The notes under the pieces are model-generated. The model was not told where the DNA came from and made no database searches. It saw only the letters and a list, made by a program, of their open reading frames with translations. From the NCBI GenBank assembly GCA_036488725.1, contig DASXHD010000086.1, positions 31,731 through 95,730 on the forward strand: a stretch of DNA of 64,000 nucleotides, written 5' to 3'. The DNA comes from DASXHD01 sp036488725 (GTDB lineage: Bacteria; Myxococcota_A; Polyangia; Polyangiales; Polyangiaceae). The translations under genes and the position numbers were made by a program. Shown piece by piece: positions 1 through 8,402 of the stretch (position 1 is its first letter; every line of letters starts with the position of its first letter).

Positions 1-444
1 TGTGGCTTCTTCGCCGATGCACTGATTCGCTTCGGCGGTGAGCTGCTCGACGCGCTGGCGCAGCACGGTGAGAATCGTGAACTCGTGGCCGCCGAGCTCG
101 GTGTCGTTTCGGCCGATGGCGAGCTGGAGCGACTGCCGGCGATCTTTCGCCGAGCGTGTCGCGACGTCGATCTGCGAGAGCTTGTCGTTGAGGCAAAGCG
201 TCTTGACGACGTCGCGTGCGGCGCGCGCAGCTTCGAGCTGACGACGCACGCTGCTCGAAGCTTGCTCCATGCGGGCGATTTGCGAATCGGCTTCCACGAG
301 CTGCTGTTGAGGCGTCAGCTGCTGCTGCTTTTGAAAGGACAGCTGTCCCGCGCCGGCGCTGTCGGTCTGCGCGAGCGCAGGCACCGTGAGCGCCGCGACC
401 GCGACGACCGCGCCAATCCATTTCAGTTTCGAGCTAAGCCGCAT
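1..444 (-). CDS. Secreted coiled-coil protein, C-terminus beyond window (partial)
   Basis: The ATG at 444 opens a frame that runs off the left edge after 148 codons. The N-terminus is a clear signal peptide (MRLSSKLKWIGAVVAVAAL, cleavage after ALAQ), followed by a Gln-rich segment and then a long helical region rich in Glu, Gln, Arg and Ala that should form a coiled coil. A single Cys pair (near residues 84 and 143) is visible. It lies 136 nt downstream of the AgmX/PglI-type gene on the same strand and could be the last gene of that cluster. I do not recognise a family. The export call is firm; the function is unknown. Confidence 0.8.
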   Translation of the reverse strand, partial: MRLSSKLKWIGAVVAVAALTVPALAQTDSAGAGQLSFQKQQQLTPQQQLVEADSQIARMEQASSSVRRQLEAARAARDVVKTLCLNDKLSQIDVATRSAKDRRQSLQLAIGRNDTELGGHEFTILTVLRQRVEQLTAEANQCIGEEAT

Positions 445-580
445 GCGCGTTCCTTTGGTCCTCGGCTCTGCAATCTACTTCCGCGAACCTGGGGTGTCAA
501 ACCCGGTATCCGGCGGTTAATTCAGCACAAAACGTGCGCGTCCGAGACTCAGGTGCGCGTGGCAGCGCGGCCATTCAAGC

Positions 581-1966
581 CTACTGCTTGACGAACGTGA
601 CCGGGACCTGGACCGTGGAGCCGCTGCCGCCGGGCGCGTCGAACGTCGCGTTCTTCGCCTTGCGGATGATGCACTGCTCGACGTCGGACGAGAGGCCCGA
701 GCCGCCCGCCTTGGTGACGCTGGTCACGTCGCCGTTGGGCGCGATCTTGATCGCGAGCACGAGCTTGCCGGCCATCGACGGATCGTTCGAGAGGCCTTTG
801 TTGTAGCAAGAGCGGAAGCCTGGGCGAAGACGGGCGATGGTCGCCTCGGCGTTCGCGACCGGCGCGGACGTCGAGATGCTGCCGGTCTGCGCGTCGCCTT
901 TCGGGCCTTGGACGACGCGCTCGTTGCCGGCCGTGCCGCCGCCGCCGCCGGTGCCGGAGCCGAGTTGATTCAAGCTGCCGTGTTGGCCGGGAATCGTCGC
1001 GCCGCCGCCGGCCGCGAGATGCAGATCGCCGCCGGTGTTGGTGACGCCCGCGGCCGACTGCGCGACCGCGCTGAGGTCGCCGACCGGAACGTCGCTTCGA
1101 TTGAGCGCGCCTTGGACGGCGGTCGTCCCGCCGAATGCGGCGAGCATTTGCATTTGCATCGCCTGCGCTTCGTTCGCGAGCGCAGCGGCTCTTTGATCGC
1201 TGATTTTGCCTGGCGTCGCGTTCGTCTTCTGGCCGCTGTCGGGCTTCTTCGATTCTTGCTTCGACGGCTGGTTCGACGTTTGGTCCGACGCCTGATCGGG
1301 CTTGTCCTCCGCCGGCGGCGGCGGGAGGTTTTTGGTCATGTCGATGAGGCTCGCGATGTTGTCCTCGTTGACGACCGGGTCGAGCCAGTCGGAGTACATC
1401 GCGCCGATGAAACCGAAGTGGAACATGAAGCTGAACGCTGCGATGATCGTGAGTGTCCAGTCGATCTGCGACGCGAGGCCGCCTTTGACCGAGAGCGGCA
1501 GCTGCGGGCGCGGCTGCGGAGGCGGCGGCGCGACGAACTGAAAGAGGAACGTGACGTCGCCGATGATGACTTTGCCGCGCGCTTCGTCGGTGAGCCGAAC
1601 TTGGTAAGCCGGGCCGACGCGCTTGGCTTGGCCGCGGAGCGCCGCGAGATCGCTGATGCCGGTCGCGAGGGCGACGCGGCCGTTCATGCCGTCGACGAAG
1701 TTCAGGTAGTAGTCGCTGCCGATCAGCTCGAAGAGCTTGAACTGCGGCGGGATGTTCGGCGTCGGCACGACGAACGTGCTCTTTTCGCTCTGCCCGACCG
1801 AGACGCTCGTGCGCTGCTTGATGATGCGCTCTTCGATGACGCGGCCGGCTTGGACGAGACCGATGCGGAGGACCTTCGGGCCCGTCTGCGTCGCGACGGC
1901 CCGCATCACGGCGGTCATCTGTCCGGGTCGTCCCGGCTGCTGTCCCGGTCCTGCGTTAGGATTCAT
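581..1966 (-). CDS. AgmX/PglI C-terminal-domain protein (GltG/GltJ-like, TonB-type)
   Basis: 461 aa. Residues about 30-145 form a beta-rich, FHA-like cytoplasmic domain. One membrane segment follows at about 171-191, then a long Pro/Lys/Asp/Gln-rich periplasmic linker, and a C-terminal domain (about 365-461) of the AgmX/PglI type. That domain has the pattern SCYNKGL ... VEQCIIRKAK, with two conserved Cys and a TonB-like fold. In Myxococcus, proteins with this layout (GltG/PglI, GltJ/AgmX) span the inner membrane and periplasm of the gliding machinery and work with TPR proteins and ExbB/TolQ-like partners. Here it follows an ExbB/TolQ-like gene and two TPR genes. I infer an energised envelope complex; motility itself cannot be concluded. 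Confidence 0.85.
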   Translation of the reverse strand: MNPNAGPGQQPGRPGQMTAVMRAVATQTGPKVLRIGLVQAGRVIEERIIKQRTSVSVGQSEKSTFVVPTPNIPPQFKLFELIGSDYYLNFVDGMNGRVALATGISDLAALRGQAKRVGPAYQVRLTDEARGKVIIGDVTFLFQFVAPPPPQPRPQLPLSVKGGLASQIDWTLTIIAAFSFMFHFGFIGAMYSDWLDPVVNEDNIASLIDMTKNLPPPPAEDKPDQASDQTSNQPSKQESKKPDSGQKTNATPGKISDQRAAALANEAQAMQMQMLAAFGGTTAVQGALNRSDVPVGDLSAVAQSAAGVTNTGGDLHLAAGGGATIPGQHGSLNQLGSGTGGGGGTAGNERVVQGPKGDAQTGSISTSAPVANAEATIARLRPGFRSCYNKGLSNDPSMAGKLVLAIKIAPNGDVTSVTKAGGSGLSSDVEQCIIRKAKNATFDAPGGSGSTVQVPVTFVKQ

Positions 1967-2022
1967 GCGGGCATACCTCTGAGGGCTTCGACGTCAGCGT
2001 ACCGCAAAAGTTCCGTGCTCCT

Positions 2023-2598
2023 CTAGGTTTTCTGCGCGGCCGCGCCTTTGGCGGAAGCCTCGACGAATTCCACGAGCGCGTCGGCGTCGCGCTGAAAGGC
2101 TTTCGCGGCCTTGCGCGCGCGGTATTGCGCGGCGATGGCAAAGCTTGCACCGGCCATGCCGAGGACGGCGACGTTGACCGCCTGCAAGACCAACGTATCG
2201 ATCGTATCGCGCGACGCCTCAGCTGCATGCGCGAGGCCGAAACGCACGACGAGGCTGCCGAAGAGGAAGCCCGCCGAGCTCGCGATGCTGGCGCACACGC
2301 GGGGCACGCGCGACCAGCGTGTCACGCGAAAGTCGAGCTCGCTGATTTGCTCGTTGATGCGGCCGGCGCGCAGCTCGTCGTTTTTTTCGGCGAGCGCTTC
2401 GAGCAAGTCGCGCTCCCAATCGGCGCGCGGCGCGGCCGCGATGGCGCGGCGCACCCGCTCCCCCTGCCCGCTCTTTTCGTACGACAGCCAAATCGCCGGG
2501 TGAAACACGACCGGATTGGTTGCAAAATACAACCTTCGCGCGCACGCGGCGGCGCACCCGACGCAAACGAGCGCGGCGGCGACCAGCAGAAAGATCAG
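2023..2598 (-). CDS. ExbB/TolQ/MotA-like membrane protein, probable CTG start
   Basis: The only standard start in frame is TTG at 2532. It would delete a strong hydrophobic segment encoded immediately upstream (LIFLLVAAALVCVGCAAAC). A CTG at 2598 overlaps the stop of the preceding gene as CTGA, the same 4-nt geometry as the GTGA/ATGA junctions elsewhere in this operon, giving 191 aa. Two further hydrophobic segments (about 103-123 and 137-160) frame the C-terminal half, and the last one with its basic AAQYRARKAAK tail resembles the final helix of TolQ/ExbB channels. The similarity is by pattern only. Next to a TonB-like protein, a proton-channel role is a reasonable inference. The coding call is stronger than the functional one. 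Confidence 0.65.
   Translation of the reverse strand: MIFLLVAAALVCVGCAAACARRLYFATNPVVFHPAIWLSYEKSGQGERVRRAIAAAPRADWERDLLEALAEKNDELRAGRINEQISELDFRVTRWSRVPRVCASIASSAGFLFGSLVVRFGLAHAAEASRDTIDTLVLQAVNVAVLGMAGASFAIAAQYRARKAAKAFQRDADALVEFVEASAKGAAAQKT
2520..2532. other. Palindromic motif TTGCA-AAA-TACAA
   Basis: Perfect site. Inside the ExbB/TolQ-like gene, minus-strand codons TTG TAT TTT GCA ACC; its TTG is the only standard in-frame start. Confidence 0.7.
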
Positions 2599-2837
2599 AA
2601 CGGATCTTTCGACGTCGCGGCTTCGATGCGGTCGAGGAACGGCTGGCGGAGCTCGGCGAGCGTGAGCTTGGGTTGAATCTTGTTCACGTCGACCGAGGCG
2701 ATCGGCTTCTGCACGCGACCGACGATGGTGACCTCGCTGATCGTGATGACGCGCTCTTTCTTTTGCGCGTGCGCGCTCGGCGCGACCGAGAGGACCGCAA
2801 AGACGGCGGCGATTGTTGCACTCTGCACGTATTTCAT
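2595..2837 (-). CDS. Small secreted protein of the Glt-like cluster
   Basis: 80 aa starting at ATG 2837, preceded by a strong GGAGG ribosome-binding site 7 nt upstream. A signal peptide (MKYVQSATIAAVFAVLSVAP, cleavage after AHA) is followed by a short mature domain beginning QKKERVITISEVTIVGRVQ. Ten other residues repeat a 'P-x-L-x-ELRQPFLDRIE' helix at the C-terminus. Position and size match the small periplasmic GltF-type gene that sits between the TPR lipoprotein and the TonB-like gene in Myxococcus glt clusters; I cannot confirm homology by eye. The stop overlaps the proposed CTG start of the next gene. The signal-peptide region carries one copy of the palindromic motif (2816-2828). Confidence 0.8.
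   Translation of the reverse strand: MKYVQSATIAAVFAVLSVAPSAHAQKKERVITISEVTIVGRVQKPIASVDVNKIQPKLTLAELRQPFLDRIEAATSKDPF
2816..2828. other. Palindromic motif TTGCA-CTC-TGCAC
   Basis: One outer mismatch. In the signal peptide of the 80-aa secreted protein, codons GTG CAG AGT GCA ACA. Confidence 0.6.
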
Positions 2838-2848
2838 GCGGGGTCCTC

Positions 2849-4144
2849 CTACGGTTTCTTCGTGGCGGCCGGGGCGGGCGCGACGGCGGGCATGTTCATC
2901 TGGTTTTGTTTGTCGTGGGCGCGCGCGACGAGATCGTCGATGTCGTCGCTCGTGCCGGGCGGCGCGTGCGGGCCGCGCATCGACTTGTATTGCTCGAGCT
3001 CGCGGATGGCCGCGGCGACTTGCGCCTTTTGGTCCATGCCCGGATAGCTCGGCGCGTTCAAGTACATGAGGCCGAGCGCGTAGTGCGCGCCGAGGAGCGT
3101 CGAGTCGAGCGAGAGCGCGCGATCGAGCTCGCGCTTCGCGTCGGCGTAGCGCTGCTGGAGGCGATAGCAGTCGCCGAGGTTCATGTGCGCGATCGCGTTT
3201 TCGGGCGCGTACTTCACCGCGCTTTCGAGGAGCGGCTGCGCTTCGGTCGCGTTTCCGGCTTCGAGCTTCATCGCGGCGACTTGGATGGTCGCTTCGACGA
3301 GATCGGGCCGCTTGAGGCGCGCCGCGTCGAAGTCTTTCATCGCGGCGATGCGGCGGCCGTCTTCGCGTTCGATGAGCCCGCGCAAGAGGAGCGCTTCGGC
3401 GTTGCCGGGATCGCGCGCCGGGCTCGCTTGACCGAAGCCGTCGAGGATCGCGGTGAGCGCGTACTTCGCGAGGTCGGTACGGCCGGCGCGATAGTGATCG
3501 CGCGCGATGACGACCATCGCTTCTTTGTCGTTGGGGTCGAGGCGGAGCGCGTCCTGCGCCATGCGCTGGGCGTCGGCGCTGTCCTTCTCGAGCGACTTCA
3601 CCTCGGCGAGGTAGCTCTCGAGACGCGCCGATTTCGGCCGGCTCTGGAACTTCTGCGTCAAGAACGAGTCGGCGTCGCTCTGGTGGCCGGTGTGCGCGAG
3701 GTTGAGCGCGTACGCGCCCATCGCGACCTCGTTGTCGCTCTTCGCCGAGAACGCTTGGCGATACGCGTTCTGCGCGCCGGTGTTGTCGCCGAGGCGCTCG
3801 AGCACGCAGCCGAGCGAGTAGTACGCCGCCGAGTTCTTCGGGTCGTTGGTCGTCGCTTCGCGGAATTTCTGTTTCGCGGTCGCGAGGTCTCCGCTCGCCC
3901 ACGCTTTGAAGCCGTCGTCGTACGCGCCTTTGGCCGCGCCGCTGACCTCGCCGGCGGAGTTGTCGTTCACGCCGGTGACGGCGGCGTCGGACTCTTCCGC
4001 CGTCGTCGCCTCCGTCGCGGTCGACGCGGCGCCTCCGTCTTTCGAGGGGTACTTCGGGTTCTTCGAGTCGTCGCCGCCGCAAGCGATGACGACGAAGGGC
4101 GCGGCCGCGAGCGCCGCGAATGCGAGGAAGGCTAGCTTCTTCAC
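2849..4144 (-). CDS. TPR outer-membrane lipoprotein (GltE/AglT-like)
   Basis: 431 aa. GTG 4144 overlaps the upstream stop as GTGA, so translation is likely coupled. The N-terminus VKKLAFLAFAALAAAPFVVIAC is a lipoprotein signal with lipobox VIAC; an acidic Gly/Ser/Ala linker follows. From about residue 75 to 395 there are at least eight TPR units (for example DPKNSAAYYSLGCVLERLGD and APENAIAHMNLGDCYRL). The tail is Pro/Ala-rich. A TPR lipoprotein at this place corresponds to GltE/AglT of the Myxococcus glt cluster. It probably sits on the periplasmic face of the outer membrane as an assembly scaffold. Confidence 0.85.
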   Translation of the reverse strand: MKKLAFLAFAALAAAPFVVIACGGDDSKNPKYPSKDGGAASTATEATTAEESDAAVTGVNDNSAGEVSGAAKGAYDDGFKAWASGDLATAKQKFREATTNDPKNSAAYYSLGCVLERLGDNTGAQNAYRQAFSAKSDNEVAMGAYALNLAHTGHQSDADSFLTQKFQSRPKSARLESYLAEVKSLEKDSADAQRMAQDALRLDPNDKEAMVVIARDHYRAGRTDLAKYALTAILDGFGQASPARDPGNAEALLLRGLIEREDGRRIAAMKDFDAARLKRPDLVEATIQVAAMKLEAGNATEAQPLLESAVKYAPENAIAHMNLGDCYRLQQRYADAKRELDRALSLDSTLLGAHYALGLMYLNAPSYPGMDQKAQVAAAIRELEQYKSMRGPHAPPGTSDDIDDLVARAHDKQNQMNMPAVAPAPAATKKP

Positions 4145-7100
4145 GGCGCCACCGGGAGCGGTTCGGCCGTTCCGTTCGCGCCGAGCGTGAGCGGCAAGCC
4201 CGACCGCATCTGCGGATACATGCCGTTCGTGTACGTCAGCTTGCGCGAGTGGCTCGGGTCGGTCGGGTCGTTGGTTTGGTTCACGTAGGTCGCCATCTTC
4301 GGATCGCCGATGAGATCGGTGAGCGACGCGAGGCGCGCGATCGCGCGGGCCGTCCACGTGTTGCGGACGTTGTACGCCTTCTGCAGCGCAGCGGCCTGAG
4401 CGTAGTAGCGGATCATGATCGTGTCGGCGCCGTCGATCTCTTGGTCGCGCTTGTCGCGCCAGCCCTTCTTCACTTTGCCTTCGATGTCGTCGGCGAGGTC
4501 GACGAGGTCGTCGCGACCGCTGTTGCGCATTTGCTTGAGCGTCGTCTCTTGCTGCGGCGTGAAGAGCTTGAACGCGCTGCCGCCGCAGTAATAAAGGCCC
4601 GTCCGGAGCGAGTCGTAGAGCGAGCCGCGGCGTTCGAGGACGGCCGGGATCCACTCGAGCGACGTCGAGTACTTGGTCGCGATCGCCGCGAGCTTTTGGT
4701 CGTAGTCGTCCGCCGTCTTCGCGTCTTTTCGATAGAGACCCTCGGTGATGAACTTGCCGGTCTTCTGATCGATCTTGCCCATGATGTCCTGGGCGTGGAG
4801 CTTGACGTAGCGGTGGTGGTCGGTGTCGTAGTCGAACTTGTCGTGGATCTCTTCGTCCATCGGGACGAAGGCCGCTTCGGCGCCGTAGTCGACGAACGGA
4901 AGTTTGCCCGCTTCGGTCGAGTTGACGGTGTGGAAGAAGTCCCACGCGGAGACCGTGTTCTTGTACCAGTCGTGGTAGCTCGCGTCGGAGCCGAGCTTCT
5001 TCATGTGCGCGACGCGCCACGCGGCTTCGAGCGCGTACTTCGCCGCGGCCGCGTTGCCTTTGTTGGTGCGGTAGAAGTTGGAGAGCGCGCTCTCGGCGTT
5101 GAGACGCGACTGGCGATTGCTGCCGCTGTCCGAGCCGTTCGGGTTCCACTGCTGGAAGTCGAAGCTCGCGACGAGGTAGTCGTAGTTCGCCTTCTCGTCG
5201 GCGCTCGGGCCGAGCGAGGTCACGATGCGATACATCGCGAGCATGCGGTCGCGCTGGCCGATCGCGTTCTCGAGGATCATCGCGTTCTTCGCCGCTTCTT
5301 TGCGCTTGGGCGTTTCGAAGCGCGTGATGTTCGCGACCTTCTCGTAAATCGACGCGGCCTGCGGATACGAGAAGAAGGCGTAGTACGTCGTGCCCTCTTC
5401 GTCGTAGGCCTGCTGCAAGAACGTGAGGCGCTCGTGGTACTGCTTCGGGTCCTCTTTTTGAAGCTTCGAGAGGATGTCCTCTTTGCCGTACTCGGAGATG
5501 AAGCGCTCGTAGTTCTTGATCGCGCGGTTCGAGTCGCCGACTTGCTTGAAGCAGTAGGCCGCACGCATCGCGCCTCGGGGCGCCTCGCGGCGTGACGGCG
5601 CGTTGTTCAGCGCGGATTCGTAGAGCGCGCCGGCCTCTTGCCATTTTTTGGCGCGGTCGGGCGTCACCGGATCGCAGCGGTCGCTGTCGCTCTTGAGATC
5701 GCGGCCGCACGCTTCGATGAATTTCTTGTCGGCGTCCTGGTAACCGGCGGCGGCGAAGATGTCGACCGTCAGCGTGTTCTTGCAGTGCGCGTCGATGCAG
5801 TCTTCGTCGGGGCCGCACTCCGCCTTCTTCGTGCAGACCTTGCCCACCGCGCCGCCGACCGAGCAGCTGTGCGCTTTGTCGGCTTCGGCGAGCTCGCGCG
5901 CGCGCGCGGTGTCGTTCGATTTCGCGGCCATCGTGATGAGCTTGGTCCAGGCTTTCTGGCCGTACTCGTCTTTGCCGCAGTGCTCTTTGTAGAGCGGCTC
6001 GAAGCGCGCCTTCGCTTGGTCGAACTGACCGTAGACGAAGTACACGTCGCCGACGTCGAACTGGTACATGAGCGCGTTGTGCGTCGGGTCTTTCTCCGGC
6101 GGCACGCGCTGCACGTATTCGTCGCGCGCCTTCATCGACGCGAGGACGACCGGCGGGATCTCCACCTTCTTCGGCTTGGCCTCGTCGCCCGAGCCGACCA
6201 TCTCGAGCTCGGTGCGTTTTTGGACGCCCTGGGTGCCTCCGGTATCGGCGTAGAGCTGGTAAGCGAGGTCGCGACCGACGTCGCTCTCTTCGACGACGAA
6301 CTGCGCGGCCACGTCGAGGTACTTGTCGTCCTCGTTCGAGTCGCGCACGTCGACCGCGGCGGCCTTCGCTTCGTCGATTTCCTGCGTCGAAGGCTCGGGG
6401 AACTGATCCTTCTTCTTCGCGTGGAGGATGGTCTTGATGCGGAGCGATTTGTTGCGCGCGTCGGCGAGCCAGAAGCGGCTCTCGTAAGCGTCCGGCGCGT
6501 TTTCGTCCTGCTTCAAGTAGCCCTGCCAGCCGAGGGCGGCGAGCTTGTACTCGGCGGCGGCGCGCGTGAGATCGTCGAGCTGTTCTTTGTCGCTCGGCGC
6601 TTGCGTCGCGGCCACGAGATATTGCTTGCCGAGGTTCGTGTGCGTCGCGGCCGCTTGCCGGAGGCCACCCTTCACGAGCCGCTCGGCGTTCTGGATCGCG
6701 CCGGGATTCTCTTTGTTCGCGTCGACCCAGGGCGTGTTGCCGATGTAGTTCGCGAGCGCGGTGCGCGCTTGGAGCGCCTTGGCGGCGACGGCGTCGTGCT
6801 CGGGGGTGCCCGGCTTTTTCGTGACGCCCATCTGGTCGTAGGTGAGCGCGATCTCGTTCTGCACGTCGGGCGCGGTGGGATCCATCGGCCACTTCTGCAG
6901 AATCAAATTGTACGTCTCGACCGCGTTGTTGAACTGGTTGAGGCCGCGGAACTCACCGGCGAGCGATTTGTAGATCTCGATCGTCCACGGTTTGTCTTGC
7001 GGGATGAGCGTCGGATCTTTGACGCGATCGATCGCGATGTGGAGCTTCCGCTCGGCGATGTCCGGGTTGGGCTCGGTGTCGACGATGTCCGGGCGCTGGA

Positions 7101-8397
7101 TGAACGGCTCCCACGGCTGCGGACCGTCGAAGTCGATGTTGGTGAGCGAGCCGGCGATGTACGTGTACGCCTCGCTGCGGAAGTCGCCGACGTTCGTCTC
7201 GCCTTGTTTCTCGAGGTCGTCCGTGTGGAGCAGGAGCTTCACGAACTCTTGCGTCGCGCCTTTGTAGCGCTGCTGTTTGAAGAGCGTCCAAGCCTCTTTG
7301 TAGAGGGCGACGCCGTAGAGCGGCGGCTTCTTGAATTGGAGCGAGTGGACGTAGGCGCTGTTGGCGCGGTTCAAATCCCACACGGCGATCGGCTCGTCGC
7401 CGACGACGCCGCCGCGCGTGTCGAGCTGGTCGAACTCCCAGTTTCCAATCTGCCACCAGATCTCGGCGACGTACTTCGGGTCCTCGCCCGGGCGGAGCGC
7501 CGGCTGCGGGATCGACTCGCAGTCGTTCGGATACGGATCGACGTAGACCGTCTCGGGGTTCGAGTGGCTGATCTGCTTCGGCAGCTGATAGCGCTGGCGC
7601 CAGCTATTCCAATAATCCGGCGGCTGATCTTGCGGCAGCGGGATGATCGCGTCGACGTCGCTGTTCTTCGGATCGGTCGGCGTCGGATACGGGAACTTGT
7701 TGTGGCAGACGAGCGAGCGCCAGACTTGCTGGGCCTCCTCGATGCGCGACGAGTCGTTCAGCGCGTGGCCGAGGTAGTAATAAATCGCCGCGAGGTGCTT
7801 GTACTTCGGGAACTCTTTGATGACGCGTTTGTAGAGGGCGACGGCGGGCTTGAGGCCGATCGAAAGATCGTCTTTCGCTTCGTCGGAGCGGGCGCGCTCT
7901 TCGTAGAGGGCCGCGAGGCGGTACATCGCATCCGGCGTCGCCTCGGGCTCGCCCGGGTAACGCGCGATGAAATCTTCGAGACGTTGGATGGCCGTCTCGC
8001 GCGCTTTGCGGAGCTCCTCTTTTTCGGTCGTGATCTCTTTGTCGAGACCGCTGAGGATCGACTTCTTCTTCTCCTCGTAGTGGAGCTTGATGATCGTCGT
8101 GACCGTGTCGCGGTAGTCCTTCGCGCCCTCGGCGTAGGCTTTCGCTTCGTCCTCGAGACGGTTGAGCGCTTCGACTTGTTGCGGCGTTGGCGGAGGGGGC
8201 GGCGGAAATTGTTTGCGCTGCGTGAGGAGCGGCGAAGCGAGCGTCGGCGTCGCCGGGCCCGCATCGGTCGTCGCTTGAGGTTGCGGCTGAGGCTGCGCGC
8301 CGGCGTCCGTCGTCGACGTTTGCTGCTGCGCGAAGCCCGGCAACGCGGCGCACACCGAGACGGTGACGATCGCGGCGGAGAGTAAACGGAATCTCAT
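4141..8397 (-). CDS. Giant periplasmic TPR protein (GltD/AgmU-like)
   Basis: 1418 aa, ATG 8397, 5 nt after the previous stop. A signal peptide (cleavage near GFAQ) leads into an Ala/Pro/Gln-rich stretch and then almost continuous TPR-like helical repeats to the end. About residue 840 (DNA near 5760-5880) the repeats are interrupted by a short Cys-rich insert (CTKKAECGPDEDCIDAHC), a motif more usual in myxobacterial Cys-rich surface proteins. Size and location fit the large TPR proteins of the Glt core (GltD/AgmU). I infer a periplasmic scaffold. No catalytic motif is visible. Confidence 0.85.
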   Translation of the reverse strand: MRFRLLSAAIVTVSVCAALPGFAQQQTSTTDAGAQPQPQPQATTDAGPATPTLASPLLTQRKQFPPPPPPTPQQVEALNRLEDEAKAYAEGAKDYRDTVTTIIKLHYEEKKKSILSGLDKEITTEKEELRKARETAIQRLEDFIARYPGEPEATPDAMYRLAALYEERARSDEAKDDLSIGLKPAVALYKRVIKEFPKYKHLAAIYYYLGHALNDSSRIEEAQQVWRSLVCHNKFPYPTPTDPKNSDVDAIIPLPQDQPPDYWNSWRQRYQLPKQISHSNPETVYVDPYPNDCESIPQPALRPGEDPKYVAEIWWQIGNWEFDQLDTRGGVVGDEPIAVWDLNRANSAYVHSLQFKKPPLYGVALYKEAWTLFKQQRYKGATQEFVKLLLHTDDLEKQGETNVGDFRSEAYTYIAGSLTNIDFDGPQPWEPFIQRPDIVDTEPNPDIAERKLHIAIDRVKDPTLIPQDKPWTIEIYKSLAGEFRGLNQFNNAVETYNLILQKWPMDPTAPDVQNEIALTYDQMGVTKKPGTPEHDAVAAKALQARTALANYIGNTPWVDANKENPGAIQNAERLVKGGLRQAAATHTNLGKQYLVAATQAPSDKEQLDDLTRAAAEYKLAALGWQGYLKQDENAPDAYESRFWLADARNKSLRIKTILHAKKKDQFPEPSTQEIDEAKAAAVDVRDSNEDDKYLDVAAQFVVEESDVGRDLAYQLYADTGGTQGVQKRTELEMVGSGDEAKPKKVEIPPVVLASMKARDEYVQRVPPEKDPTHNALMYQFDVGDVYFVYGQFDQAKARFEPLYKEHCGKDEYGQKAWTKLITMAAKSNDTARARELAEADKAHSCSVGGAVGKVCTKKAECGPDEDCIDAHCKNTLTVDIFAAAGYQDADKKFIEACGRDLKSDSDRCDPVTPDRAKKWQEAGALYESALNNAPSRREAPRGAMRAAYCFKQVGDSNRAIKNYERFISEYGKEDILSKLQKEDPKQYHERLTFLQQAYDEEGTTYYAFFSYPQAASIYEKVANITRFETPKRKEAAKNAMILENAIGQRDRMLAMYRIVTSLGPSADEKANYDYLVASFDFQQWNPNGSDSGSNRQSRLNAESALSNFYRTNKGNAAAAKYALEAAWRVAHMKKLGSDASYHDWYKNTVSAWDFFHTVNSTEAGKLPFVDYGAEAAFVPMDEEIHDKFDYDTDHHRYVKLHAQDIMGKIDQKTGKFITEGLYRKDAKTADDYDQKLAAIATKYSTSLEWIPAVLERRGSLYDSLRTGLYYCGGSAFKLFTPQQETTLKQMRNSGRDDLVDLADDIEGKVKKGWRDKRDQEIDGADTIMIRYYAQAAALQKAYNVRNTWTARAIARLASLTDLIGDPKMATYVNQTNDPTDPSHSRKLTYTNGMYPQMRSGLPLTLGANGTAEPLPVAP

Positions 8398-8402
8398 GGG
8401 CG

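Noticed and set aside
5638..8385. Very long open frame on the plus strand opposite the giant TPR gene (also 11823-16118 minus, 29556-33002 plus, 51862-56169 plus)
   Set aside because: Such antisense frames are common at high GC. Their translations are Arg/Val/Asp-rich without motifs, while the opposite frames carry clear domains, signal peptides and ribosome-binding sites.
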